Positions 40,893 to 53,033 of a stretch of 64,000 nt of DNA are shown here, one piece after another. A model generated the notes under the pieces. It made no database searches. It saw only the letters and a program-made list of their open reading frames with translations, and was not told the origin of the DNA. The stretch comes from Harmothoe impar (Eukaryota > Annelida > Polychaeta > Phyllodocida > Polynoidae): assembly GCA_947462335.1 (NCBI GenBank), contig OX381709.1:70672609-70736608 (forward strand), read 5' to 3'. Each line of letters begins with the position of its first letter. Within the stretch, counting starts at the first letter, position 1. The position numbers and the translations under genes were made by a program.

Positions 40893-41655
40893 ATCAAGTC
40901 CGTCCTCTGACGCCACCACAGCAGTATAACGTCAATGGCTGCACCACCATTGGTGTAGTCTGAAAGCCTTGTTTGCTTGCACCTTATCAGTCATTTACAG
41001 TATCACACAACTTTTACAGAAAATATTTCTTTTGTTACAAAAATCTAAGCCTCTTTGAGTATAGCCGAAGGCTGTACACATTGAAAAGCAATACGACCAT
41101 TCGCTATTGAATGTCTATGTTTGCATGCAAGTACATATCATATATGCCGAGTTGCATTTACTGAGTAAAGCTCTTAACGCAGAGTCTTAGCATACATTAT
41201 TTTCTAGTCTTTCGGCTACAATGAGTAAACAAGTATGTGTATGCAAGACCGACGGACACAAAAGCATACAGCCGATCTACTATAGACTTTCTCTACATTT
41301 TGAAACGATAATGCAATGTGTCGTATGACAGACACTTATCTCATTCAACTTAGAAGTAATGCTCTCAATTCTTGTCTTGTGATCTAAAACACAGCACGAT
41401 GATTCCAGTTCGAGTAACTAACTTACTTACTGGCACAGGAAGGAACTAGCTCTGATGGGCTAATTTAGCACTGGATTATTTGATACTCACAAGCATAATT
41501 TCACCGCAGCTGCTTCGTTGATCAATTAGCGGCGTCTATAATTGCCGCTGTTGCAAACAGAGCATATATATACCGTTTGTAAAATAAATTCATTTGTAAG
41601 GACGGCATGGGTGCCGGATTGCATACTATATATATATGTACAGACTAGGGGCGCA

Positions 41656-44600
41656 CTACAACTGGACGTCGTCCCCGTTGTCCTCCTCGTCCTGGGTAAA
41701 GGAGGCGCTCTGCGGCGGGGGCTCGTGCGCGTCCCGGAGTTGTCGCGTGATCTCCCGACTGGGCTCCATGGCACTGTAACGTGTGTCCCAGAACTGCCGC
41801 AGATGAATCTGGGAAATTAAAAATAGTATTCGTAATTAATATCAAGGGACGAGTTTGTTTGTGTAGTTTATCGTCCGGTCTTCAGGCAGAATCCACAGTA
41901 CAACAAAGCACTGAATTCCTGTGTATAACCCGCGAGTTATACGAGAAGTGGAACACAAGTGCAGGTTATAGGATTGTCCCAAAGTCCAGCCGCACACAGA
42001 AGTATACTAAGCGTACTGAAGTAGACATTTAAAACCCCCAGGTGCAGGTTATACAATATTCCCAAATTCAGGTCCCGCTTATATGATGAGAGATGCAGGT
42101 TAGACGTGAAAAGTCATGGCAATTTTTTTAATTTCACATGTTTACAATTTTACACATTGAAACCCCGAGGTAGAGGATTTAAGGGGTGGGAGGGCGACCT
42201 TACAAATTGAGACCCTGATATCACGGCTGTTAGGACATATCGGCACCTCAGACAATACCTTGATCTAATAGCTTGTTGCCATACTCGCCCTCCTTGAGAC
42301 CCCCCCTAGGGTGGCCCTCCCCACCTCTTAAAGCTTGACAGTCATGGTTGAAGTGAGGCCAAAAGCACTTTTGGATATAGTTCAGTTTTGATTCACAAGA
42401 GGGCTCTTAAGGGCTGGGAGCTCTGCTCTTACAGGCACAAGATAGGGTGAATATGTTGTAGTTGGACAATGCTCATGGTCCCCTGTCCAAACACTGCTGC
42501 CCTCTGGTGGAACTGTTATCTTAGTCTATGTATGGAAAATGCTGAACTTATTCCCTGACGGCCCAGCTTTTTATCTCCCACCCTGCCCCAGCCCTCAGAC
42601 CACTCCCAGTGCCTCACCTGGATGTAGAGGTTGACCTCGTCGCTCCGGCTCAGGTAGGGGAAGTTGCCCCCGTCCTTCATGTGTGCGCGGCGCCCCTCGG
42701 GATAACACTTGTACATCTCCTCCTTCACCGCCTGGGACAAGGCACACTCGTCATTCACCTAAGATGAAGAATGGATTGAATTGAATTAAAAGATTTTATT
42801 TATTTATACTGAAAGTAAGAAGGCCAGTGACCTGCGACTAAGTTACATCCAGTTAAATTGAGTTTCTATTTTGAAAATCACTTGGTGCAATGAAATACAT
42901 TCATAAACTCAAATGTCAAATGTCCATATGGATAAAAGTAACTAGCTCATTTTGTATAAAAGGGAATATAAAATATCATTTAACCCCCCCCCCCTTAAAC
43001 TATAGCACACATATATGTTTCACTGAAAAGGCAGAGTGAAATCTTTTAGAGGGGTCAAAATATTTTTGATCTTCCCCCAGACTCCATCCACCCCATTGTT
43101 AAATACTCAACACCAGTGTGAACACTGTACATTAGGTCCTTACGTCTATGAGTGTGATGGTGACTCCCTGTAGTTTGTGTGGCTCTATGTACGAGTTCAT
43201 ACAGTTCAGGGTGAGGCGGGACGCCAGCTCCTGCTGCCCTAGTGCATCCAGCTGTAGGACAAAGAGACATGGAACATGTCATTCAAACATGTCAAGATAT
43301 TCTACTCCTTAAAGTATTTACTTAGCGTAAATCCCTGCTTGTAAACCACAGGTCATACGTAAACTAGAACCCAGGTACGGGTTAAATGCTATAGCAAAGT
43401 TGGCTGTGAGGGTTATATGCAAAGTATTTAAATGTGTAGAACAGTACCAAAATATACATCAGACCCCCAGTGCGGACTATACACAAATGCAAATTGGGGG
43501 TGCGAGTTATATGCGAGATGCGCAAATTTAAGTAGATATTTTTTATCACAATCTTTGTATGGCGGTAGATACATTACACTATCATTGCTGATGTGTAGTT
43601 AATTGCCTCAATATGAGGTGTGAGTCAATGTAGTATCGTACTTACAGACTCAACCATGAAGTCTATCGAGTCGGCGATATCTTTTTGTACAAGACCCTTC
43701 TCAAAACTCCCCATGACCATCTTTTTCAGCACGAGAGCAGGCATCATCCAGAAACTAGAAAAGAGACAACAATTAAATATGTAACATGTAAATCATCATG
43801 AATTTCAAAAGGAGACCAAATTGCAATTTATATTCATCTATGACTGTGTAAACCAGCAGTGTTTAGGAAGAAAATATCCTCTTCCCTAGGAGGGATGTTC
43901 TGGTAATTTACAGTTTCCCTAACCAATCAGTTTGATAAATGTAAGACTGGTCTTAAATGATTAGATTGATAGTGCTGCATTCATGCATCATGCACTATGC
44001 CGACCCCACAGCTTTGATACATCTGGAAGGGTTGGCATGGGGCATAAATACAGTCCAGTGGGGTAGATGCTGCTGTGACAGTCACAGTGAGTGCCTTACG
44101 TGGGTGCGGAGCTGGTCTGTTGGAAGATGGTGGTCTCCATGAACGAGTTACAGAGAACCAGCGAGTGGACGCGCGGAGAGATGTGAGTGTACTCCGCAAA
44201 CTTCTGTGCCAGGAACCCGCCCAGCGACGCGCCAAACAGGTGCACCTGTCAACGCACAAGCCATGCAGCATGTAAACAATACGTTTCATATCAGAATGGT
44301 TTATCTTAAGTGACAGGGACCAATTATCAAGAGACTATTAACAAGTCACCAGATAGACTAGTTTGTCAGTAGATTATTATCAGGAGTCCAATTGGAACTG
44401 CTTTGTTTTGGTCAGTTTTCTGTAGGAAATTGACACAATTTACTCATTTGGAAATTTCAAAATTCATTTTTATTTTACAAAATTACGTTCAAGCTCCTCA
44501 CAGCCACACAAATTTCCCTTATTAGTTATGGAACCTAAAATGCAGTTGAATTAATCGATGATGAAACCCCTAGTACAATGTACCTTGTCGAGCTGCAGGT

Positions 44601-45549
44601 GGTCAAGCAGCTTCCTGAAGCCTTCACACCACTCCCGCATGTTCCAGTACACCGGATACTCCACCTACAGTCAAACAGGACAATTCTATACCACAACTCT
44701 TAGTTACTAGTTAGTAAAACTAGTGCAGTTTGCGTTATTTGATATTATCAAGGCAGAGCATGATCACTGTGTGTATACATGTATTTGTATTTCACTTGAT
44801 TCAATATGAACATTTTTCACCTTTAAGGTAGTTGATTTCAGGAATGTGTTTCCACTCCATTATTCAGTCCATCTTGTATTCTACTTCTCAAGTGCATTTC
44901 CATCTGTACAATAAATCTGCTGATGAGATATTTTTGAGTTTTATGCACATTTCTATACTAAGTATATACGGACCCCTATGACGCGGTATCCAGCCGCTGA
45001 GAGGGTGAGGATCTGACGGAAGAAGACATCGGCTTTGCCGCTGGCGGGAGGCAGGAACATGAGTGGACAGCGCACCGACTTGGGGCCTGCGTCATACATC
45101 GTCCAACTTTTGTCACTGTCATCGTCAACGACAATCTGCATATGTAGAATTATAGATGTAAAATAGCTGGTAGTATTATACAAAGATATCAACTTTTAAT
45201 TCAGTCTCATTTCAATCAACACATCTGGAACACCCCGGTAGTGACTTAATAAGTGGGGTGCCTGGCAATGATATCATTAAGTTTAGTGCCATAGTGCCCT
45301 TTTATTGGCATGATGCATGAATGCAGACAAGTTGGTATGTTGCACCAATACAACGGTAGGTAGTGAGTGCGTGTGAAGGTGCAACATGATGACAAATGAA
45401 CACGAATCCTTCAATAGAGACAATGTCATTCCACAAGTGTTGATACAAAATTTTATTATCAATAGTAGAGTTCAAAATCCACTTACTTTTCGTTGAGATA
45501 TGCTGCTGCGAAAGCTTTGATACTCTTGTGATTTTATAAGTTCACCCAT
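41656..45549 (-). CDS. SPG21: Maspardin (SPG21/ACP33), 8 coding exons
   Basis: Coding exons, minus: 45549-45487, 45135-44974, 44664-44584, 44245-44100, 43754-43646, 43251-43144, 42758-42618, 41808-41656; 320 aa (human 308). It is an alpha/beta-hydrolase-fold protein of endosomes and trans-Golgi that binds the CD4 tail in mammals; its loss causes Mast syndrome (spastic paraplegia 21). The family start [16 protein letters not shown], the core [19 protein letters not shown], the elbow [13 protein letters not shown] (Ser109, as in human), [16 protein letters not shown] and [20 protein letters not shown] are all clear. The C terminus is longer and more acidic ([14 protein letters not shown]). The exon with the ATG begins at 45599. 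A GT donor at 49467-49468 ends a likely 5' UTR exon (about 49469-49650). The donor after exon 2 is weak (GTCCGT). Confidence 0.93.
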
Positions 45550-46144
45550 GATGCAGGATTCCTGGACACTTTTATAAAATCATCTTCCCCAGTTGATCCC
45601 TGCACAAAAGATAATGTTCAACACATTTAGGGCTCAACTTGCCATGGTCAACGATATACCTATAGGTACTGTTAGTACCGTAATACCATATTCGACGTAT
45701 TTAGCCTAAGTATTGGGGGGGGGGGGGTTGGGGTTTGGGTCGGAGGTAGGCCCCTCCATAATTAAACAAGGATCAAAAATATACCATGGACAGCACACTA
45801 AAATTGGCTCTGCCTTTCGCAGTCTACCTGAGATGACCCTCTGGGGTTATCTGATGGTTCAGCCCCTGATAATGCTATGATACATGCAATAGCCTCATAG
45901 TGTACATTTATCATAGATTAACAATAAGAGAACGTTTCTGAAAGGTGATAGTATTTTTCTACTTAATAGATAGCATTAACATATGTTCCAGCCATCGATA
46001 AAAACAGATTAGCCAGGTCCTAACTTTTCAAAAGATTGTGGGAGTTGATTTACAGCCGCCTACATGGATGCACAATGGGTTTTCTAGATTACCGGTACAC
46101 AAATTCATGCACTGCAAGCCCTGATATAGCCTACACGACATGAG

Positions 46145-46595
46145 CAGGGTTGCCACCGACAAGGTTGTTTTAAATTCCCTGACTTTTCCCCGACATTTCC
46201 CTTACGTAATATCAAATTTCCCTGACAATAGTGACATAAACCCAATGTATTTAAATGCCCTCCAACTATGAATATGCACTCCTTTTAAAGTTATCTTCTA
46301 TTTTGCGAGTGGTCATTATCTAACAACAAGGATTTTTGTGTATCGCGTGCGCACACAATTTTTGCCCCCTCCTTCTTGAGGATTTTCCCTTAGAATCATG
46401 GTAAAATACAGACTTTTTGAAAGGAAACAGGTGGCTTCTTTTGGCATTTTAATTGATTTTCCCTGACAAAATATTATTTTCCCTGACGTTTTCAGAAAAT
46501 TTCATTTTCCCTGACATTTTGCTAAAAAAACTCAGATTCCCTGACATTTCCCTGACCTGGAACAAAAAATATTTTCCCTGACAGTGGCAACCCTG
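46145..46595. mobile_element. Non-autonomous DNA element with 5-bp TSD ATGAG (SPG21 intron 1)
   Basis: The termini CAGGGTTGCCACC and GTGGCAACCCTG are inverted repeats, and ATGAG sits outside both (46140-46144 and 46596-46600). The interior has many scattered TTTTCCCTGACA motifs. CAGGGTTGCCA ends are typical of hAT-derived short elements. There is no ORF. Confidence 0.82.
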
Positions 46596-47179
46596 ATGAG
46601 GTTGTACAACATCAAAATATAAATATATATAAATCTAATGCAAATTTTTAAAAAATGTTATAGATTTATTGAAAGGGAAATATTTTATCTTTTATAAAGC
46701 AATGTATTACACAGTTACAGTATCCAATACATTATAACAGTCTAAGAGATCCATACACATAAGTAACTGGTATAGCCTAGTGGCTGCATGGTCAGACACT
46801 AACTGCAGGTGGTGGCTCTACTTCATTGGTGACAATCTCTCACAGCTGCCCCTGTGCACTTGCTTCCACAAGTCTTTATGTTCTAGATCAATATCTCCAC
46901 TTCTAGATAAGATAGGTTAGAGATGTTCTGAAGAGGTTTTCGTTAGGCCAATCACATGACATACCTATGAATCAGTATGATTATCATGATTATCATGATG
47001 ATGATTATGTCATGACTGTGTAATGTGTTCCTACGAGATATGATATATGTCATCATGCGTACCACTGCAGGGCTGGGCATATAGTGATATGCCGGAGCAA
47101 ACCTAGAAATCTGTGGAGCAAAGCATTTTGGGAGGGCACATCCGAGGCACACATTAATTAAGGGTGTGTCATGTGTGAA

Positions 47180-48480
47180 ATCCAGGAGAATTTTACCACC
47201 TCTAGCCTTAGATTAATGTTTTCTAAGGGATTCAGTAGGATATATCTTAGTCAATTCTACCTTCTGATTAGTGCAATGTACAATGTACAGCTCCTGGGAT
47301 TTAAACAAATTCTACCTTTAGGCTAGTGTGTTCTGTGGAGATTTGGGGCCTAAGAAGAATTTAGGGAATCTACGTTAGTTTAGGGTATTCTGAGGATTAG
47401 GGGGCACATAGGAAAATTTTGAAATTCTACATTTCAATTGGTAAGTTTTGGGGGAATGTTACTCCAGGGAAACTTTGGATTTCCATATTTAGAATCGTAT
47501 ATTCTGATGGGTTTAGGGACCTACTGCTCCAAGGAAATGGAGTAAAGCTTTTTGGGACCATTGCACTACGAAAATTTCGAAATCATACCTTTAAATTAGT
47601 GAGTTCTGTGGAGTTTTGGAGGCAAATTGTGGCAGAAAAAAAATTCTGTCTTTAGAATGGTGTATTCTTAGGGAGCTGGGTGACATAGGCCTACTGCATG
47701 AGAAAATTCTACTTCTTAGATAAATTCATTCTGATGGTTTTGAAACAGAAAATTTTAAATATTTACTTTTAGATTGGTGTCACTGTGCTCAGACTTTTGG
47801 GGGTAGGCCTATGTTGCTCCAGGATAACTTTGGAATCTATCTCCAGATTGGAACCTTCTTTAAGGTTCCACTTTTAAAATGGACGAGCAAAGTGCGACTG
47901 TCCGCCCGCGATGCAACCTTGGATATGAAGATTTCAAAACTTCAAAATGGCCGCCGTTGTCATGGCGCCGCCCTCATTATGACGTCACAGTGACATCACA
48001 AGGATTGATCTCCCTGGTAACCAAGTGTAGCATGGATACTGGTTGCTATCAACATCTCCAGATAGGTTTTGTTGATAGTTACAAGTGTAAATACATTTGT
48101 TGTGGGAGATTGGCAAGGTTTCGCTATGAAATAGCTCATCAGGCATCTAAATAATGTGAAATATTCCACACTATCGCGGTTCAAGGTGTCTAGAAAAATC
48201 TAGAACTTTTAAGAGGGCGGTCCAAATCAAACATAATTAATTTTCTTTTAAAGAAAAAATGTTTATGTTTGACGATGGTGTGAGAAAACCCTCTTTAAGG
48301 TTCCAGGGTACATATTGCTTCAAGAACTCTTCCTTTTAAATAGACTGATGTATTCTCAGGGGTTCTGTGGGTATGTTACTTCAAGATTTTTTTTTAGAAT
48401 ACTGTTGTTACATTGGTGTATACTGAGGGTTTTAGGGGCATAATTATTGCTGTAAGAATACTCAGGGAAGGCTATTGAAA
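47180..48480. repeat. Degenerate ~90-110 bp tandem repeat with a GC-richer insert
   Basis: A loose motif recurs about every 90-110 bp: TTTAGATTGGTGTATTCTGA, a GGGGTTT/TTTAGGGGCATA segment, then CTGCTCCAGGAAAATTTTG. The block is split at about 47876-48250 by unrelated sequence containing AAAATGGCCGCC and TGACGTCACAGTGACATCAC. The motif CTTTAAGGTTCCA lies on both sides of it (about 47857 and 48292). It lies in SPG21 intron 1. Confidence 0.5.
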
Positions 48481-49468
48481 CAGGCCTATAAGTTTGGTTC
48501 TAATTGGAATATTCACTAAATTCCTCCAGATTTAGAAAGCCCATAGTATCCCTAATGTCACTGTCGCATTTTCCAAGGCTCCTGTCGCACATTTTTTGCG
48601 ACATTGCGACAGCTGCCCAGCCCTGACCACTCTCAGTGACTCTGACAGTGACAGCTATTCATCTGATAATATTATGGAGCTTGGCTTAGATTTCTTGACT
48701 AGGCTTACAGTTGTAAATAACTAAATCCTATTTCGATAGTCAGTAAAAAGTTCTAGAAATAGACACATCCTGTCTGAGTCAGTATAAACATGTGACTCTG
48801 TGGACTCAGTGTGGTATCATTCGTGAAGAGCAATGTCTTCAGCCTACGGGTAGACATTTATCAACAGGCTCAATCTTATAACATGGGGGGGTGGGGGGTC
48901 TGACTCTGAGTGAGTCAGGGCCAGCCACAATTTCATTTCACAAACTGAAACTGAAATTAACTTGTTAAAGGGCGACTAGCACCGCTAAGACTACCCGCCT
49001 TAGCAAGTCACGTGACCACCGATTGACCAATCAGGGCGCTGCTAACGGTCCGCTAGTTCCCGACCGTTTTGCTGGGCCCTACGGGCAGGTACCAGTCTTT
49101 GCTACGATCCGTGCTAGCCCCCCTTTAAAATCCAGAACTTTAATAGAATATTAGTTCGTATAATAATGTTCTAACAGTTTTTCATATGCTTATAACTTAT
49201 ACCTTGTGGTATTAAATGGAAATTCAATACGACAATAGAATCTACACGATATTTGGATATGAGCGATTGAGAGGGAGACAGAGAGTGAGACTGTGAGGGG
49301 GCACTTGCCCCCACTGCCCCAGGCCCACTGCCGCCCGCTGCAGAGGGAGTCTCCGGGAGACCTACTTCAACTTACTTGACCAAGTGCACGTACTGAAAAC
49401 TTCGGGCTAATGCACTACTACTTTAGATACAAAGAAACCACATGTCACCAGGAATATCATCTCCCTAC

Positions 49469-49650
49469 CTTGAAGTTGGTTGCTGTTTATTGTCGCTTGT
49501 TTTGCTATCGTAAACAAAACAAACTTTTCCCAAACTGACTCGGGAGTGTCATCACCTGACTCGGATGTAAACGTTGGTGGTTTCCGGTTCCGGAGCTGTG
49601 ACTGTGACGTCACAGGTGGCAGCACCGGTTGCCCTGGCGACATCTAACGC
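49469..49650 (-). other. Probable SPG21 5' UTR exon with spliced upstream ORF
   Basis: A minus-strand frame opening with ATG at 49643 runs to a donor at 49469 (CTTCAAG/GTAGGG). Spliced to the exon at 45599 it would continue GINWGR and stop 42 nt before the SPG21 ATG, giving a 65-codon upstream ORF. Its sequence has no resemblance to maspardin. The 5' border of the exon is not visible. Confidence 0.45.
49628..49641. promoter_or_regulatory. RFX X-box in the SPG21-CIMAP shared promoter
   Basis: GTTGCC-CT-GGCGAC is an imperfect palindrome matching the X-box pattern GTNRCC(N)RGYAAC bound by RFX factors, with one mismatch in the second half (GGCGAC for GGCAAC). It lies 126 bp upstream of the start codon of a sperm-tail/ciliary gene, the usual distance for cilia-gene X-boxes. 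Confidence 0.6.
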
Positions 49651-49766
49651 CAAGGAGAGACAACAGTTTTCGCGGGTGGGCGTGGCAGCGACCCTTCGTT
49701 GCAATTTTTATTTTTTTGATGATTTAGGGACGGGAGACGAATAGTTTTTATATTATTTCAGCAATC

Positions 49767-52744
49767 ATGAAGAAAGCTGTACCCATCGCAGCTAGAGAGA
49801 GGGGTAAGTAAACGTTTCAACCTGCGTTTTATGACCTTTCACTGTTTCTTTATATCAGAAAATTGATGCTCTTTTTCTGTGTCATCCCGCTCCTCTCATT
49901 TTGGTCTATATTTCTTCATTTCTGTCAATCATGAGCGTCTTTATAAAATGAATGTGGTTTAGGGTTAGACCCTGGAGTAAAGCCGAAGGGGATGATGAGA
50001 ATCACAAAAGGTATGACGTAAATAACACAGCTGGTGGTGCCCCCGGGGTGGTGCCTGAACTTGAAGTGTTGTTCTACATGATCCAAGGAAAAAAACAATT
50101 AGGGATAACTAGTCTAGAAAAAAGTTCAAAGTGAAGAGTTCTATAACATGGACATTTCGTCTACTTTACATTATCTCAAATCTATGGGAGCAGTCCCAAA
50201 TATAATAGTTCTGTCCCATAACCCAGCCTCCACGTTGTTACTTGTGAACCCACACGCGTGAACATAGGGACTGACTGAGGTGGACCAAAATATAAGGGGT
50301 GTTAATTATTTGTGAGATCTTAGGCCACTTTTGGAGATCAATAAACACCGAATTACTCAAAGTCAAATGTAAAAATTTATTGTGAAAAGTCTAAATTTCC
50401 CTCCAGCCGCCTATAGGTCCCAAGTAAAAAAAACAAACAAAAAAAAAACGCCCTCGTCATATTTGTTTAGGGCCTACTGCTTGGTGATGAGAAACAACTT
50501 GCAGATCACCCCTTTTGCTTTGCTGCCCAGTTTGCTGCTCACACCGTCCTGGTATCTTTTTTTTTGCAGTGCAAGCATCACACAGAAAGCATCATTGCGA
50601 ATATACATGTTACTGTCTGTTTTATAATACCATCTTCTTCCCTGTCTCTTTGCAGGGCCTGGACCTGGACGATATGCCTTACCATCCACTGTGGGGTTTC
50701 ACGAGCATGATCAAACAAAGGACCAAAAACCTGCTTATTCATTTGGAGGCCGCCTTGGATCCTCAAGTAAGCTTGAAAATCTCACAAAGGCAACAATGCA
50801 CCATGAAAGTTTATTTAACTGAAGATATATATTTTTTGCTTTCTCTTTATAATATGATGTCTGTGTGTAATAAGGCAAAAAAAAAATTGTTTCAAGTAGA
50901 ACCCGACCCTGCCTAGCAAAACAGGACCGACCTTGCGGCTTGCGTCTTTTTAATGCAATCTTGAAGAAATTTTCACATTTTTATACTTTTTTTGAGTCAA
51001 TTTTAGGGTTTACTCAAGGACTGATTAGTACTTTCATGGTTAAAAACAAGACAGAATTAAGAGGCAACATGGTACATGGGGTTTATGTAAGAAATTTTCA
51101 TACTATTTTTGGTCACTTTTAGGGTCTTTGTACAGGCTGACTAGGCCTAGTAACTCTCTTTTTTTTTCAATTAAAAAAAAAAAAAAAAGTAATCCTACCT
51201 ACCGACCCTAGCATTTGCTCCCATGTTACCTGAAACAAACTTATTAGATTTGGCTTAAGTAGCAATTCATTCAATGACTGCACCTACATGTATGCATATT
51301 ATTAAAACGTATTGCTGTACCTTGTAGTTTTCAGGAACAGTGACAGTCCAGGCCCGGTGTACGCCATAAATTCTGAGATCACGCGGCATGGCCGGGACGG
51401 TACCCCCTCGTACTCCATGTTGGCACGGCAACGGGACGCATGTAAGTAGATGGTGTAACTAAAAGTACGAACATTAGTTCTCTATCCTAACGTGTTTATT
51501 TCTGCAAGGTCAGACCCTCATGAAATCAAATAATTAACTTTATAGATAGTAATATATAGATGTAAGGCCTAAAAAAGAGAGAAAAAAAAGTTGTGTTGCG
51601 GTATCCCGACCGACCCTCAATATTTGGGGCCGACCCTAACTTTTTTTCTTTTTAATTTTGAGAAAATTGAGGACATTTTTGCCAATTTGACTGCTAAACA
51701 AATTTTTAGGCCTAATTCTGTTTTGAGCTCGGGATCTTGAAACTATCTCACGCAATCATAGTTATTCAATATTCGATAAACAACATTTTAAAAGTACCCC
51801 TGTTTTGTTTTGCCTCAGACCCGTTCAAGACTCCGTCGCCCGGGGCCTACTCCCCAGAGAAGGTGCACCCCCAGGGGGAGCGGCACGCGCCCGTGTGTAG
51901 CATGGGGGCCCGTACCTCGTTCCGCCGCCAGGACCAGAACCCTGCCGCCAACCGCTACTCACTCCCCAAGGTGAGCAGATAGCATTAGGATTTAACGAGC
52001 ATACTGATTTAATCTGTAATGCCCGCCTATATATATGCATGGACAGATCGTACTCATAGCATTGGTCAACTCTGTAACCGTGTGTGCTGCGTCACCAGCG
52101 GAGGTGCCTGCACCGCCCTATGCAGCCAGTACCAAGTAGTATAGGACACATTGGACATGGGGGTTTGAATCAGGCGTTCATTGATAGTATATCTCAAGAT
52201 GTATCAGCCAGGTTAGATTGTGTTTCTAGGCTGATACTGTAGCATTGTTGTCAGGTTGCATCCAAACTTTTTTTTTTCACATCACAGTATGAATCTTTTA
52301 TCTAGAGAAAATCATTTGTTTTGAAAATGGATTTTATCATCTGTTATAAAATTACAAAAAGTTGGTTTAATTATTAACTCCTTTCCACCCCTTCTATCTC
52401 AGCTGATTGGCTCGTCCCAAATCAACAAGCGCTCTGCCCCGAGCTACTCCATGACGGCCCGCTCTATCGTGGGGAGTCACTCGGAGGACATGTCCAAGAC
52501 TCCGGGCCCGGGTCAGTACCACGCGGTGGTGCCGGACGTGATTCGTACCCGGGGCCCTCAGTACTCCCTCCTGGGCAGGTCCTACATGCCCGGGGACAGC
52601 ACCATGAAGCCGGGCCCGGGGGCCCACAGCCCCGAGGCCGTCTACATCAACAAGCCACAGGCCGCCAAGCACTCCCTCGGGATACGACACTCCGAGTTCA
52701 TCACACCGCTCATCATCGACATCCCATACACCCTGGATTTGTGA
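49767..52744 (+). CDS. SHIPPO/STPGR-repeat protein, CIMAP1 (ODF3) family, 5 coding exons
   Basis: Exons: 49767-49803, 50656-50766, 51328-51441, 51819-51970, 52403-52744; 251 aa (human ODF3/CIMAP1A 254). The family comprises microtubule-associated proteins of sperm flagella and cilia, built from Pro-Gly-Pro repeats. Repeats in order: GPGPGRY (about 13-19), DSPGPVY, TPSPGAYSPEKV, TPGPGQYHAVV and KPGPGAHSPEAV, spaced about 40 aa apart with PAYSFGGR, PSYSMLAR and PQYSLLGR between them. The C terminus GIRHSEFITPLIIDI parallels the vertebrate GIKHSDYMTPLLVD. Exon 3 uses the acceptor at 51326-51327, because the nearby TTTCAG would break the frame. Which CIMAP1 paralogue (A-D) it represents is undecided. 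It is divergent from SPG21. Confidence 0.9.
50871..51257. mobile_element. Family C inverted-repeat element (CIMAP intron 2)
   Basis: The left end TAAGGCAAAAAAAAAATTGT continues TTCAAGTAGAACCCGACC. The right end is GTTACCTGAAACAAAC then TTTGGCTTAA. The interior carries CCTACCTACCGACCCTAG. It is diverged relative to 16695-16943. A truncated relative starts about 51563 (TAAGGCCTAAAAAAG, GTATCCCGACCGACCCT). Confidence 0.65.
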
Positions 52745-53027
52745 TCTTTTTGATATTTTAGAATCTATTTTTATACATAACTTTATAATATATAAAAGCA
52801 GTTTGTTTTTTTACCGAGAAGATTATAATCGCATAGTACAATTCGTCGCAGTTTTTACACTATTGTGCTTTAAAACATAACCTTATAGAGTCTTTCATTA
52901 TTATGATGTATTTTTCACAAGACATGTATACTGTACAATCGAGATATTCCTATGACCACCTAAGTTAAATCCTGTTTAACTAAGGATGCAGAATAGACAC
53001 AGCTTTGAAATATTGATATATAAAATG

Positions 53028-53033
53028 AATAAA
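53028..53033 (+). terminator. Candidate CIMAP poly(A) signal
   Basis: AATAAA lies about 285 nt after the stop codon. A second AATAAA is at 53254-53259. Either could be used. Confidence 0.45.

Larger units (their letters stand above)
36895..41655. other. Convergent 3' ends of ELAC2 and SPG21, non-coding
   Basis: No coding exon is recognisable. Family A copies lie at about 36935-37035, 38325-38515, 38930-39035 and 40670-40892. ELAC2 has AATAAA at 37810-37815. SPG21 (minus) could use AATAAA seen as TTTATT at 37953-37958, which would give it a long 3' UTR; that is a guess. Confidence 0.45.
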
